Assembly (NCBI GenBank): GCA_021828605.1
Contig: JAJZEG010000063.1
Location: 1 to 7,728, forward strand
Reading direction: 5' to 3'
Origin: Pseudomonadota bacterium
GTDB taxonomy: Bacteria > Pseudomonadota > Alphaproteobacteria > Acetobacterales > Acetobacteraceae
DNA length: 7,728 bases
Part shown: positions 1-6,951 of the stretch, in pieces
How the letters are laid out: the number at the start of each line of letters is the position of its first letter
How positions within the stretch are numbered: position 1 is the first letter of the stretch
Translations under genes and position numbers: made by a program
Notes under the pieces: generated by a model
Seen by the model: only the letters and a program-made list of their open reading frames with translations
The model's database searches: none
Told to the model about the DNA's origin: nothing

Positions 1-1
1 T

Positions 2-901
2 GATCCAGCACCGCTCGATCAACGCCTCGCCGCCTTGCGACGAACTTTTCTGTCGGATCGCTTGGGGTCACTGCCGCGCGCGCCGATCCAAGCGGGTGCG
101 CCCATGCCGATTTTTCTGCTCGGCGCGCCGCGTTCGGGCACCTCGCTGCTCGATTCCATGCTCACCCAGATCCAAGGGATCGATCCCGCCGATGATCGCG
201 GCCCGTTGCCCGATTTGGCGCGGCTGCTGCCCAGCATGATTAGCGGCCTGGGTGGCCCGGCCGGGGAATTTCCCGATGCGTTGATCGATACCATCGCCGG
301 GGACGCGCGCGATCTGATCCCGATGCTCGCCGCACGGTATTTGCGCACCATCCAAACCACCGGCATCGCGACCGCCGAAACCCGATACGTGACTGATCGC
401 AACGCCGAGCTGCCTTGGTTCCTCGGGCTGGGCGCGATGCTGTTCCCGACCGCGCCGGTGATCCATGTGCTGCGCCATCCGCTTGATGTTGGGTTGTCCT
501 GTTTCGCGCAAGATCGCCTCTATCCGGGCAATGCCGGGGTCACGTTAGAGAGTGCGGCCAAATTCTATGATTCCAGCATGGCCGCGATTGGTCATATTCG
601 CGGGCAAATGACGCTGCGTTATTTGCCGATCCGCTACGAGGATTTGGTCACCGCACCGGTTGCCACGCTGGGTAAAGTGTTGGATTTCATCGGCATTAAT
701 GCCGACGCTGCGAGCGCGCTCACCGCACCCGCGCGCAAGCTGCCGCGCGCCCCCGCTTATGCGGTGCTGCGCGAAAAACTGCATCAGCGCAGCCTGTATC
801 GGCATCAACATTTTACCGCCCAGCTTGAGCCGATGCGCCTTTTACTCGATCCCTGGATTAACACGCTTGGCTACGCCCAAACCGCACAGCAGGCCGCATG
901 A
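2..901 (+). CDS. Sulfotransferase-domain protein, 5' end outside the window (probable TPR-sulfotransferase)
   Basis: The frame is open from the first complete codon at base 2, so the gene starts upstream; internal TTG/ATG codons near 35 and 104 are unlikely starts. The visible 299 residues look like a PAPS-dependent sulfotransferase, which moves sulfate from PAPS to a hydroxyl or amine. The 5'-phosphosulfate loop is PRSGTSL (bases 128-148), following a hydrophobic strand PIFLLG. The 3'-phosphate-binding region is VIHVLRHPLDVGLS (about 460-500). A typical IRYEDLV stretch follows near 630-650, and the C-terminus has the YRHQHF..LEPM..LL pattern of the family. Bacterial relatives often carry TPR repeats N-terminal to this domain; here they would lie outside the window. 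The stop overlaps the next start (ATGA, 898-901), implying co-translation with the TPR-glycosyltransferase-like protein. The acceptor is unknown; glycan or protein modification at the envelope is inferred. Confidence 0.85.
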   Translation, partial: DPAPLDQRLAALRRTFLSDRLGSLPRAPIQAGAPMPIFLLGAPRSGTSLLDSMLTQIQGIDPADDRGPLPDLARLLPSMISGLGGPAGEFPDALIDTIAGDARDLIPMLAARYLRTIQTTGIATAETRYVTDRNAELPWFLGLGAMLFPTAPVIHVLRHPLDVGLSCFAQDRLYPGNAGVTLESAAKFYDSSMAAIGHIRGQMTLRYLPIRYEDLVTAPVATLGKVLDFIGINADAASALTAPARKLPRAPAYAVLREKLHQRSLYRHQHFTAQLEPMRLLLDPWINTLGYAQTAQQAA

Positions 902-2370
902 ACGATATCGCCCCCCCCGAGGCGTCAGCCGCCTCAGCCACTCCCGCGCAAACCAGCCTAGCGCCCGCCCCCCCCTCGCCTCCCAGCCTTGGCGCCGCCG
1001 CCCCGCCGGTTGCGGGTGGGGTGAAAGTGACGCTTGGTGAAATGCTGAATGAAATCAGCGGGTACGAGCGCGAAGGCAAGCTCGAACTCGCCGAGGATTT
1101 GGCCGAGCGGGTGCTGCGCGCGGCGCCCGATCATGCGCATGTGCTGCATTTGTCAGGCATCGTCGCTTATCGGCGCGGCAAAATCAGCCTCGCGGTCGAG
1201 CGGATGGAACGCTCGATGGAACTCGCACCGGATGTCGCGGTGTATCCGCGCAATATGTGTGAAATTTACCGTGGCGCGGGCCGACTTGATGACGCGCTGA
1301 GCATTGCCAAACGCGCGATTGAACTCGCCCCCGAGGATAGTCGCGCGCATTTCAATCACGCATTGATTTGCTATGAGCGGCTTGAACTCGATGATGCGCT
1401 CGCTGCCGCCGACCGCGCGGTCGCCCTCGACGCCACCTTTCCCGAAGCGCATTTCGAGCGCGCCGAAGTGCTGCTGCTCGCGGGCCGGCTGACCGAAGGT
1501 TGGGAGAGCTATGAATGGCGTTTCAAGCTCAAACAGGCCGAGGGCATGCTGCCGAAAACCGACAAGCCGCAATGGGATGGCGGCCCGTTACCGGAGGGGA
1601 AATTATTGATCGTGGCCGATCAGGGCTTTGGCGATTGCATTCAGTTCGGGCGCTATATTCCGTGGATCGCCGAACGCGCGCCCAAGCCGGTATTGGCGTG
1701 TAGCGGTGATTTAGTGCCGATTATGAAACAAATAAAAGGCTTGGGGCGGATTGTGACCCGCTGGGAGTCAACCGGCGAATTTGACGCCTATGTGCCGCTT
1801 TCGGGCGTGCCGCGTTTGGCGGGAACCACCGTTGATACCATCCCGTCCGAGATCCCCTATTTGCGCGCCGACCCGGCGAAAGTCGTTGCCTGGAAACAGC
1901 AACTCGACCTGCTGGTGCCGCGCCATAAAAAACGCATTGGCCTGGTTTGGGCTGGTCGGCCAACCCATAAAAACGACCGGAAACGCACGGTCAAACTCCA
2001 ACAATTCGCGCCCTTATTCGCCCATCCCGATATTGCGGTGATCACCGTGCAAAAAGGCGACCGGATTGATGAGGTTGGCACTTATTTCGGCGCCGCACCG
2101 CTGATCAATTTAGGCCCAACTATACAGGATTTCACCGATACGCTGGCGATCATGCAGAGCCTTGATCGGCTGATCACCATCGATACCTCGGTTGCGCATC
2201 TGGCCGGGGCGAGCGGCGTGCCCACCTCGCTGATCCTGCCCTTCGCGCCGGATTGGCGCTGGCTGCATGGCCGCGATGACACGCCTTGGTATCCCTCGAT
2301 CAAGCTCTATCGCCAGCAACGCGCCTATGATTGGTCCGGCGTGGTCGAACGGCTGGTCGCGGATCTGTAA
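898..2370 (+). CDS. TPR protein with GT-B glycosyltransferase-like C-terminal domain
   Basis: This is a complete 490-residue protein starting at ATG 898, overlapping the previous stop. Residues 1-42 are a low-complexity Ala/Pro/Ser leader. About 45-210 form tetratricopeptide repeats with typical A...Y...G..DEA-like helices (for example the GRLDDALSIAKRAIELAPED segment). About 215-490 resemble the C-terminal domain of TPR proteins related to heptosyltransferase/GT9: a DQGFGDCIQF loop at 241-250, IGLVWAGRPTHKNDRKRT at 347-364, and IDTSVAHLAGASG near 428-440, which in GT-B folds lies by the nucleotide-sugar site. There is no signal peptide, so it is probably cytoplasmic. It probably modifies a protein or surface glycan together with the upstream sulfotransferase; donor and acceptor cannot be read from the sequence. 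Two C8 runs near the 5' end are listed separately. The family call is firm; enzymatic activity is inference. Confidence 0.85.
   Translation: MNDIAPPEASAASATPAQTSLAPAPPSPPSLGAAAPPVAGGVKVTLGEMLNEISGYEREGKLELAEDLAERVLRAAPDHAHVLHLSGIVAYRRGKISLAVERMERSMELAPDVAVYPRNMCEIYRGAGRLDDALSIAKRAIELAPEDSRAHFNHALICYERLELDDALAAADRAVALDATFPEAHFERAEVLLLAGRLTEGWESYEWRFKLKQAEGMLPKTDKPQWDGGPLPEGKLLIVADQGFGDCIQFGRYIPWIAERAPKPVLACSGDLVPIMKQIKGLGRIVTRWESTGEFDAYVPLSGVPRLAGTTVDTIPSEIPYLRADPAKVVAWKQQLDLLVPRHKKRIGLVWAGRPTHKNDRKRTVKLQQFAPLFAHPDIAVITVQKGDRIDEVGTYFGAAPLINLGPTIQDFTDTLAIMQSLDRLITIDTSVAHLAGASGVPTSLILPFAPDWRWLHGRDDTPWYPSIKLYRQQRAYDWSGVVERLVADL
911..975 (+). repeat. Two C8 homopolymer tracts in the 5' coding region
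   Basis: Runs of eight Cs lie at 911-918 (codons Ala-Pro-Pro just after the start) and 968-975 (Ala-Pro-Pro in the Pro-rich leader). Losing one C in the first run would end translation at TAG 959-961. Gaining one C in either run would shift into a frame that stops at 1040. They could therefore act as slippage switches, but Pro-rich coding in a GC-rich genome also produces such runs by chance. Confidence 0.6.
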
Positions 2371-2390
2371 GCAGGTCCAAGCGCGATTCG

Positions 2391-2408
2391 ATGACATTTC
2401 AGTGACAG
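2391..2408 (-). promoter_or_regulatory. Pho-box-like direct repeat (PhoB site candidate), reverse orientation
   Basis: On the minus strand the 18 bases read CTGTCAC-TGAA-ATGTCAT. These are two 7-bp units with a 4-bp spacer, the 11-bp period of PhoB boxes (consensus CTGTCAT-N4-CTGTCAT); each unit differs from consensus at one base. The orientation points away from the downstream ABC operon, and a terminator lies between them. Function is therefore doubtful despite the good match. Confidence 0.3.
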
Positions 2409-2417
2409 AATTAACAC

Positions 2418-2446
2418 TCAACCCTCTGATTTAGGTTGATTTTTTT
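2418..2446 (+). terminator. Rho-independent terminator after the sulfotransferase/TPR-GT pair
   Basis: The stem TCAACC (2418-2423) pairs perfectly with GGTTGA (2434-2439) around a 10-base loop and is followed at once by seven Ts (2440-2446). It lies 48 bases after the stop at 2370. The stem is short and only half GC, but the clean T tract is rare in this GC-rich sequence. It separates block 1 from the ABC operon. Confidence 0.7.
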
Positions 2447-2529
2447 GGTCTGACGGATTGAGCGGTGCGGGCTGGTTGATTGCGCCGCGCGGCGGCTTTG
2501 GCTATCGCGCAGCGGGATTGAGAGGGACC
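2447..2529 (+). promoter_or_regulatory. Leader/promoter region of the ABC-transporter operon
   Basis: These 83 bases between the terminator and the first start must hold the operon promoter if the terminator works. I see no strong sigma-70 promoter. TTGATTG (2476-2482) and GCTATCGC (2501-2508) loosely resemble the alphaproteobacterial TTGACGS / GCTANAWC elements, but the 18-base spacing is long and several bases differ. A 12-bp perfect palindrome CGCCGCGCGGCG (2483-2494) lies between them and could be an operator or a chance GC palindrome. I found no Fur, Irr or RirA box. Confidence 0.3.
2521..2527 (+). promoter_or_regulatory. Ribosome binding site that fixes the start at 2530
   Basis: The purine-rich AGAGGGA ends two bases before ATG 2530, with its AGAGG core about four bases upstream. 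The frame is open back to a TTG at 2458. The Shine-Dalgarno site, and the signal-peptide-like MRKL start beginning exactly at 2530, favour the shorter protein. Confidence 0.6.
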
Positions 2530-3555
2530 ATGCGCAAATTGATCGCTGGCGGGCTCGCCGCCATAATCGTCGTTATCGCCGCCCTCCTGCTCTGGCCGAC
2601 CGGGGGCGGCAATACCCTGATCATTTATTCCGGCCTGGATTACGGCCCGCAGGTCGCCGCTGCTTTCACCCGAAAAACCGGGATCAAGGTGGATATTATT
2701 CGCCTATCCACCGGTGCTTTGCTCGCGCGGATCAGTGCGCAGGGCCATCATCCGGATTGGAGCCTGGCCTGGTTCGATGGCGCGACCGCCGCCATGTCGC
2801 TGGATCGGGCCAAGCTGATCGCGCGCCACCTGCCTGAACCGGCTAACCTGACCAAACTTGGCCAGGCCATGCTGCCCGCCGATGGCGCCTATGTGCCAAC
2901 CGGCTGCACCTTGGCGGGCGTGTTCATCACCCCGCGCGCTGCGACTTTCGCGCCGCCGCGTCATTGGTCGGACCTGACCCGGCCGATTTATCACGGGCTG
3001 ATCGGGATGAACGACCCGTCAATTTCCGGGCCGACCTATCCGGCGTTGGCCGGGATGTTGAAATCGGCCGGCGGCTGGCCCGGGGGCAAACCCTTCATCG
3101 AGGCGTTGAAGGCCGACGGGCTGCATATCTATGCAAAGAACGACGCCACCCTCGCCGCCTTGCGCAGCGGGGCGATCCAGATCGCGATTGTGCAATCCTC
3201 GGCGGCTCTGCATTTTGCGGACACAATCGACCAGTCGCTGCGGGTCAGCTTTCCGCATCCGGCTTATCTTTTACCCAATGTGCTGGTGATGGCGCCGGGG
3301 TTGCAACCGGCTTTGCGCACCGACGCGATCCGGTTCATCGCCTTCACCAACAGCTTGGCGGCGCAACATATTCGCACCACTCAGAATGATGGTGATGCAT
3401 ATTATTGGCCGATTATCCGAGGGGCTAAGCCGCGCGCGGGCATGCCGCCGCTCGCGTCGCTGGATGTCGCCTCGCTCAATGCGCGCCGCTGGGGCCGCGC
3501 CCAAAACAGCATCACCGCCTGGTTCGCCAAACGGATTGTCGGCGCCGGATCGTGA
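2530..3555 (+). CDS. ABC transporter periplasmic solute-binding protein (Fbp/AEP-binding-like family)
   Basis: This 341-residue protein captures the ligand in the periplasm and delivers it to the permease encoded next. Residues 1-22 are a signal peptide or N-terminal anchor: RK, then a long hydrophobic stretch, with no lipobox cysteine. The mature part opens with the family-1 binding-protein pattern IIYSGLDYGPQVAAAF..KTGIKV. Further landmarks are RLSTGALLARI (about 58-68), WFDGATA near 81-87, YVPTGCTLAG (121-130) and GMNDPSISGPTYPALAG (about 159-175), which usually lines the ligand cleft. At about 217-229, where FbpA proteins carry an iron-ligating Tyr-Tyr pair, the sequence is IAIVQSSAALHF with no tyrosine. 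The only YY pair is at 291-292. The stop overlaps the permease start (GTGA, 3552-3555). The ligand is therefore uncertain: iron, a phosphonate or another small anion. Confidence 0.85.
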   Translation: MRKLIAGGLAAIIVVIAALLLWPTGGGNTLIIYSGLDYGPQVAAAFTRKTGIKVDIIRLSTGALLARISAQGHHPDWSLAWFDGATAAMSLDRAKLIARHLPEPANLTKLGQAMLPADGAYVPTGCTLAGVFITPRAATFAPPRHWSDLTRPIYHGLIGMNDPSISGPTYPALAGMLKSAGGWPGGKPFIEALKADGLHIYAKNDATLAALRSGAIQIAIVQSSAALHFADTIDQSLRVSFPHPAYLLPNVLVMAPGLQPALRTDAIRFIAFTNSLAAQHIRTTQNDGDAYYWPIIRGAKPRAGMPPLASLDVASLNARRWGRAQNSITAWFAKRIVGAGS

Positions 3556-5174
3556 CCGGTAGCGGGATCCGGCGTGCTGGGGTGAGGGGTGGCGGCGCGC
3601 TGATCCTGATCCTGCTGCTTGCTCTGTTTATCGTGCCGCTTTTGCGCTTGCTGGCTTTGCCGCTGCTGCATCCTTCGCCGCCGATTGGCGCGTGGCGACC
3701 GGTTTGGGATTCGTTGATCCTCGCTTTGCTCACCGCCAGCATCGCCGCCCCGCTCGGCGGCGGTCTTGCCTGGTTGATCACCGCCTATCAAGGCTGGATT
3801 GCGACCCTGGCCGCGCTTACGCTGTGGGCGCTGTTCCTGGCGCCGAGCTATGTGCTGACCACCGGCTGGATCATTTTATTCAGCACCCCGCAAACCAGAC
3901 TGACCCTGATCGGGCATGGGTTTTTTGGCCTTGCTGGCCTGCTCATGCTGTTTGTGATCAAGGCGTTGCCGTTTGTCAGTTTTGTCACCCGCGCGACGTT
4001 ATCAAGCGTGGGCGCGGGTTTGGGCGAAGCGGCGTTGATCCATAATTTGAGCCGCTTTCGTCGCCTGCGGATCATGCTGCGGCTGATCGCCCCGGCTTTG
4101 GCGCTCGGTTTCGCGGTCGCGGTGATTGAGACCATGCAGGAATTCGGGATTCCGGCCAGTTTGGGCACCGCGAGCAAAATCCCGTTGCTGACTTATGCGA
4201 TTTATCAACGCCTTGCCGAAACCCCGACCGATTTTACCGGCGCTGCGCTGCTGTGCTGGCGCTTGGTGCTGATTGCAGCTGTGGTGGGGGTGGCCAGCTT
4301 GGCAGCACAGCGGCGTGGGGCCAATTTGCGCAGCGGGCGCACGCGGCCCGTTTTGCGCCGCCGACCCGGCTTGCTGGTCACCCTGCTCAGTGCCGCGGTG
4401 GTGGTTAGTTTATTGACTCTGGGCGTGCTGATTCCAAGCGCTTGTTTGTTGCTGCGCGGCTTTGGCCAAGGCTGGCAGAGCACGCCGCATCTGGGCGCGG
4501 TGCTGCGCTCGCTCGGTTTTGGGATTATTGGCGCGAGCCTGGCGACCGGCACCGGCATCGCTTTGCTGCGCCTCCGCAAGGCCGGGCGCAGCCTGCTCAC
4601 CACCACCATCGATGCCGCTTTGCTCGCCAATATGGCGGTTCCCGGACTGGTGCTCGGCGCCAGCTATATCCTGACCTTCAATAATAATTTTCTTCCCCTG
4701 TATGGCACCACCGCTTTGCTGATCATCGCCTATGCCGCTGGCACCATCCCGCTGGCATCGCGGATGGTTCAGGGCGCTTTTGCTGATTTGGACCGCACGT
4801 TGGATGAAGCCGCGCGCATCCATGGTCTGTCGGTGAGCACCCGCGCGATCGACATTAGTGCCAGCCTGCTCGCCCAACCTTTATTATATGGGCTGCTGAT
4901 CGCCACCAGCGCGATTATGTTTGAATTGCCGATTTCCGAACTGCTCTATCCGCCCGGTGCCACGCCGCTCGGTGTTGCGATTGTTGGCCTTGATCAAATG
5001 GGCAGCCTCGGCGCTGCCGCCCGCCTGGCCACGCTGGGGATTATCGCGATTACCGGCTTGGCCGGATTTTTGCTCTCTTTGCTGTCGGTTGTGCGCTTGC
5101 TGACCACACGCACCATGACCAGCCCGATGACCAACACCATGATCAGGCGGGCATTGACCGATCCCAGCCAATGA
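3552..5174 (+). CDS. ABC transporter permease, two fused membrane domains (FbpB/AepW-like)
   Basis: This 540-residue integral membrane protein has two homologous permease halves in one chain. It starts at GTG 3552 inside the previous stop. The arginines at residues 7, 8 and 12 precede the first helix, fitting the positive-inside rule. Each half has an EAA loop that contacts the ATPase: GEAALIHNLSRFRRL at about 158-172 and DEAARIHGLSVSTRAI at about 418-433. The first loop lacks the usual glycine after EAA; the second keeps it (G425). Each loop is followed by the family signature at the next helix: MQEFGIPASLG (about 205-215) and FELPISELLYP (about 457-467), comparable to the ELP motif of Fbp-type permeases. 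A basic linker at about 250-272 joins the halves. The stop overlaps the ATPase start (ATGA, 5171-5174). The family call is strong; the substrate is unknown. Confidence 0.9.
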   Translation: MTGSGIRRAGVRGGGALILILLLALFIVPLLRLLALPLLHPSPPIGAWRPVWDSLILALLTASIAAPLGGGLAWLITAYQGWIATLAALTLWALFLAPSYVLTTGWIILFSTPQTRLTLIGHGFFGLAGLLMLFVIKALPFVSFVTRATLSSVGAGLGEAALIHNLSRFRRLRIMLRLIAPALALGFAVAVIETMQEFGIPASLGTASKIPLLTYAIYQRLAETPTDFTGAALLCWRLVLIAAVVGVASLAAQRRGANLRSGRTRPVLRRRPGLLVTLLSAAVVVSLLTLGVLIPSACLLLRGFGQGWQSTPHLGAVLRSLGFGIIGASLATGTGIALLRLRKAGRSLLTTTIDAALLANMAVPGLVLGASYILTFNNNFLPLYGTTALLIIAYAAGTIPLASRMVQGAFADLDRTLDEAARIHGLSVSTRAIDISASLLAQPLLYGLLIATSAIMFELPISELLYPPGATPLGVAIVGLDQMGSLGAAARLATLGIIAITGLAGFLLSLLSVVRLLTTRTMTSPMTNTMIRRALTDPSQ

Positions 5175-6232
5175 CCCAATCGCTTACCATCGATAATCTG
5201 GCCTATCGGGTTGGCCGCCGCCGCATCCTCGATGCGATCAATCTCGCGGTGCAGCCTGGTCATTGCTTGGTGCTCGCGGGCGAATCGGGTTCCGGCAAAA
5301 CCACCCTGCTGCGGTTGGTGGGCGGGCTGGAGCGGGCGGCTCAGGGCCGGATCAGCATTGGCGCCACGATGGTCGATGACGCGAAGGCGGTTTTTATCCC
5401 GCCCGAACGACGCGGCCTTGGCATGGTGTTTCAGGATTTCGCGCTCTGGCCGCATTTGTCGGTGTTGGAAAATGTGGTGCTCGCGGTGGCGCGCGGCGCC
5501 GATGCGCAGGCCCGCGCGCGCAGCCTGCTGGAGCGGTTCGGGGTGGCTGATCATGCTCATCGCCTGCCCGCCACTTTGTCCGGTGGCCAGCAGCAGCGGG
5601 TGGGCATCGCTCGCGCGCTGGCCGCTGCACCAGGGCTGCTCTTGCTTGATGAACCATTTTCCAGCCTTGATCTGGAAACCAAGCAATCGCTGCGCACCGA
5701 ATTGCGCACGGTGATTGCCGAGACCGGCCTCACCGCTTTGTGCGTTTCGCATGATCCCGCCGATTGCGTGCAGCTGGGCGATCAGATCGCCGTGCTCGAA
5801 GCGGGGCGGATCAGCCAATGCACGACACCGGAGCAGTTATTTCACCATCCGGCCAGCGCCTATGCTGCGCGCCTGGCCGGGCTGTTGGGTGGGATTACCG
5901 TGCCGGTTCGCACCGATCAACAGGATATTTTGATCGATTTTGGCGCGCTGACGCTACGCCTCCCTGGGCAGGCCGCGCGTTGCCATGCGGCCACCAGCGC
6001 CCGTTTGTTCTGGGCGCCCAGCGCGATTACGCCAACCGACGCACCGACCGGATTTGCCGCTCACTGCGTAACCAGCCAGTTTGATTCCGGCCAGTTTCGC
6101 GCGACCTATCGGCTGGCCGGGCTCGCCAGCCCGCTGCCGGTGCAAACCGCAACCCGCCCGCTGCCCGGCGCGGCGCGGCTTACTATCGACCCATCCGGGC
6201 TGCATTTATTTCCGAGCAGAGAGGCGATGTAA
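5171..6232 (+). CDS. ABC transporter ATP-binding protein (FbpC/PotA-like)
   Basis: This 353-residue ATPase powers the importer on the cytoplasmic side. It carries the full set of motifs: Walker A GESGSGKTT (37-45), Q-loop Q88 in MVFQDF, signature LSGGQQQR (136-143), Walker B LLLLDEP (156-162), D-loop SSLD (164-167) and H-loop H194 in VSHD. Residues about 240-353 form a TOBE-type regulatory tail. It is diverged: the usual RPE-type motif reads WAPSAITPTD (291-300). Start ATG 5171 overlaps the permease stop and has no clear Shine-Dalgarno of its own, so translation probably depends on coupling. The stop overlaps the next start (TAATG, 6230-6234). The spacing and length fit the iron/polyamine/phosphonate importer class rather than export ATPases. 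Confidence 0.93.
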   Translation: MTQSLTIDNLAYRVGRRRILDAINLAVQPGHCLVLAGESGSGKTTLLRLVGGLERAAQGRISIGATMVDDAKAVFIPPERRGLGMVFQDFALWPHLSVLENVVLAVARGADAQARARSLLERFGVADHAHRLPATLSGGQQQRVGIARALAAAPGLLLLDEPFSSLDLETKQSLRTELRTVIAETGLTALCVSHDPADCVQLGDQIAVLEAGRISQCTTPEQLFHHPASAYAARLAGLLGGITVPVRTDQQDILIDFGALTLRLPGQAARCHAATSARLFWAPSAITPTDAPTGFAAHCVTSQFDSGQFRATYRLAGLASPLPVQTATRPLPGAARLTIDPSGLHLFPSREAM

Positions 6233-6951
6233 TGTCCGATTTCAGCGTGATCATCGCTGCCTTCCTGACCGCTGCGGTGGAATGGGTCGAAGCCTTCACC
6301 ATCGTGCTCGCGGTGGCGCTGTCCATCGGCTGGCGCCGCGCGATCATGGCGAGCGCCGCAGCGTTCATGGTGCTCGGCGCGCTGACCGCGTTTGGCGTCA
6401 AGGCGATTGAGGCGATTGGCAATTTGCGCTTGATCCAACTGGTGGTTGGCGTGTTGATGCTGCTGTTCGGCTTGCGTTGGTTCGCCAAAGCGATTGCGCG
6501 CGGCGCGGGGTTGAAACGGCTGCATGATGAGGACGAAGCCTTTGCGAAGCTCACCGCCAGCGACGCGCTGGTCGAGACGAATTCGGCGATGCTGGTGGCG
6601 TTCCAGGGCGTGTTATTCGAGGGGTTGGAAGTGTGGCTGATCGTGGTCGCCCTCGGCGCGCAGACCGGCGATACCAAGCAAGCCGCCGGCGCGGCCATCG
6701 CCGCCCTCGCGCTGGTGATGGCGTGCGGTTTCGCGCTGCGCACACCGCTGGCGCGGGTGCCGGAAAACAGCATCAAGTTCCTGGTTGGCTGCGCGATTTT
6801 GGGCTTTGGCACATTTTGGACATTAGAGGCGCTCGGCTATGCGTGGCCGCTCGGGGATTTCGCCCTGCCTGCCTTGCTTGGATTTTATGCGATCAGCGGG
6901 CTTGCATTGATCATGGTGCTTAAACGCCAACGACGCCCGGAGCAGGCATGA
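6232..6951 (+). CDS. COG4280-type membrane protein with two FTR1-like ExxE motifs
   Basis: This 239-residue protein has about seven hydrophobic segments (roughly 7-28, 35-58, 63-86, 118-142, 148-168, 178-200, 208-232) and a charged loop at about 87-115. It looks like an internal repeat. Helix 1 carries VEWVEAFTIVLA (E17, E20) and helix 4 carries LFEGLEVWLIVVA (E130, E133). The spacing matches the REGLE motifs that bind iron in FTR1 permeases, though the leading Arg is Val or Phe here. I recognise the family as the uncharacterised COG4280 group. Metal or other cation transport is inference from the ExxE motifs and from co-transcription with an Fbp-like ABC importer. Start ATG 6232 is coupled to the ATPase stop and is preceded by a good AGAGAGG site (about 6218-6224). 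A LysE/GDT1-like exporter role is an alternative. Confidence 0.75.
   Translation: MSDFSVIIAAFLTAAVEWVEAFTIVLAVALSIGWRRAIMASAAAFMVLGALTAFGVKAIEAIGNLRLIQLVVGVLMLLFGLRWFAKAIARGAGLKRLHDEDEAFAKLTASDALVETNSAMLVAFQGVLFEGLEVWLIVVALGAQTGDTKQAAGAAIAALALVMACGFALRTPLARVPENSIKFLVGCAILGFGTFWTLEALGYAWPLGDFALPALLGFYAISGLALIMVLKRQRRPEQA

Noticed and set aside
35..37. TTG at 35 as the start of the sulfotransferase
   Set aside because: The frame is open to the left edge without a stop, there is no ribosome site, and the family usually has more sequence before the PAPS loop.
2458..2529. TTG start giving a 365-residue binding protein
   Set aside because: The extra 24 residues would precede the signal peptide, and a good AGAGGGA site places the start at ATG 2530.
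2371..2529. Fur, Irr or RirA iron box before the ABC operon
   Set aside because: No match to the palindromes I know for these regulators could be found on either strand.
3402..3791. Minus-strand open frame of 129 codons across the binding-protein/permease junction
   Set aside because: It is Gln/Arg-rich low-complexity translation opposite two well-supported genes, with no recognisable domain.
4994..5818. 274-codon open frame on the minus strand
   Set aside because: It lies opposite the end of the permease and the ATPase with all its nucleotide-binding motifs. Its translation is low-complexity and rich in Arg/Gln/His, as expected of an antisense shadow in GC-rich DNA.
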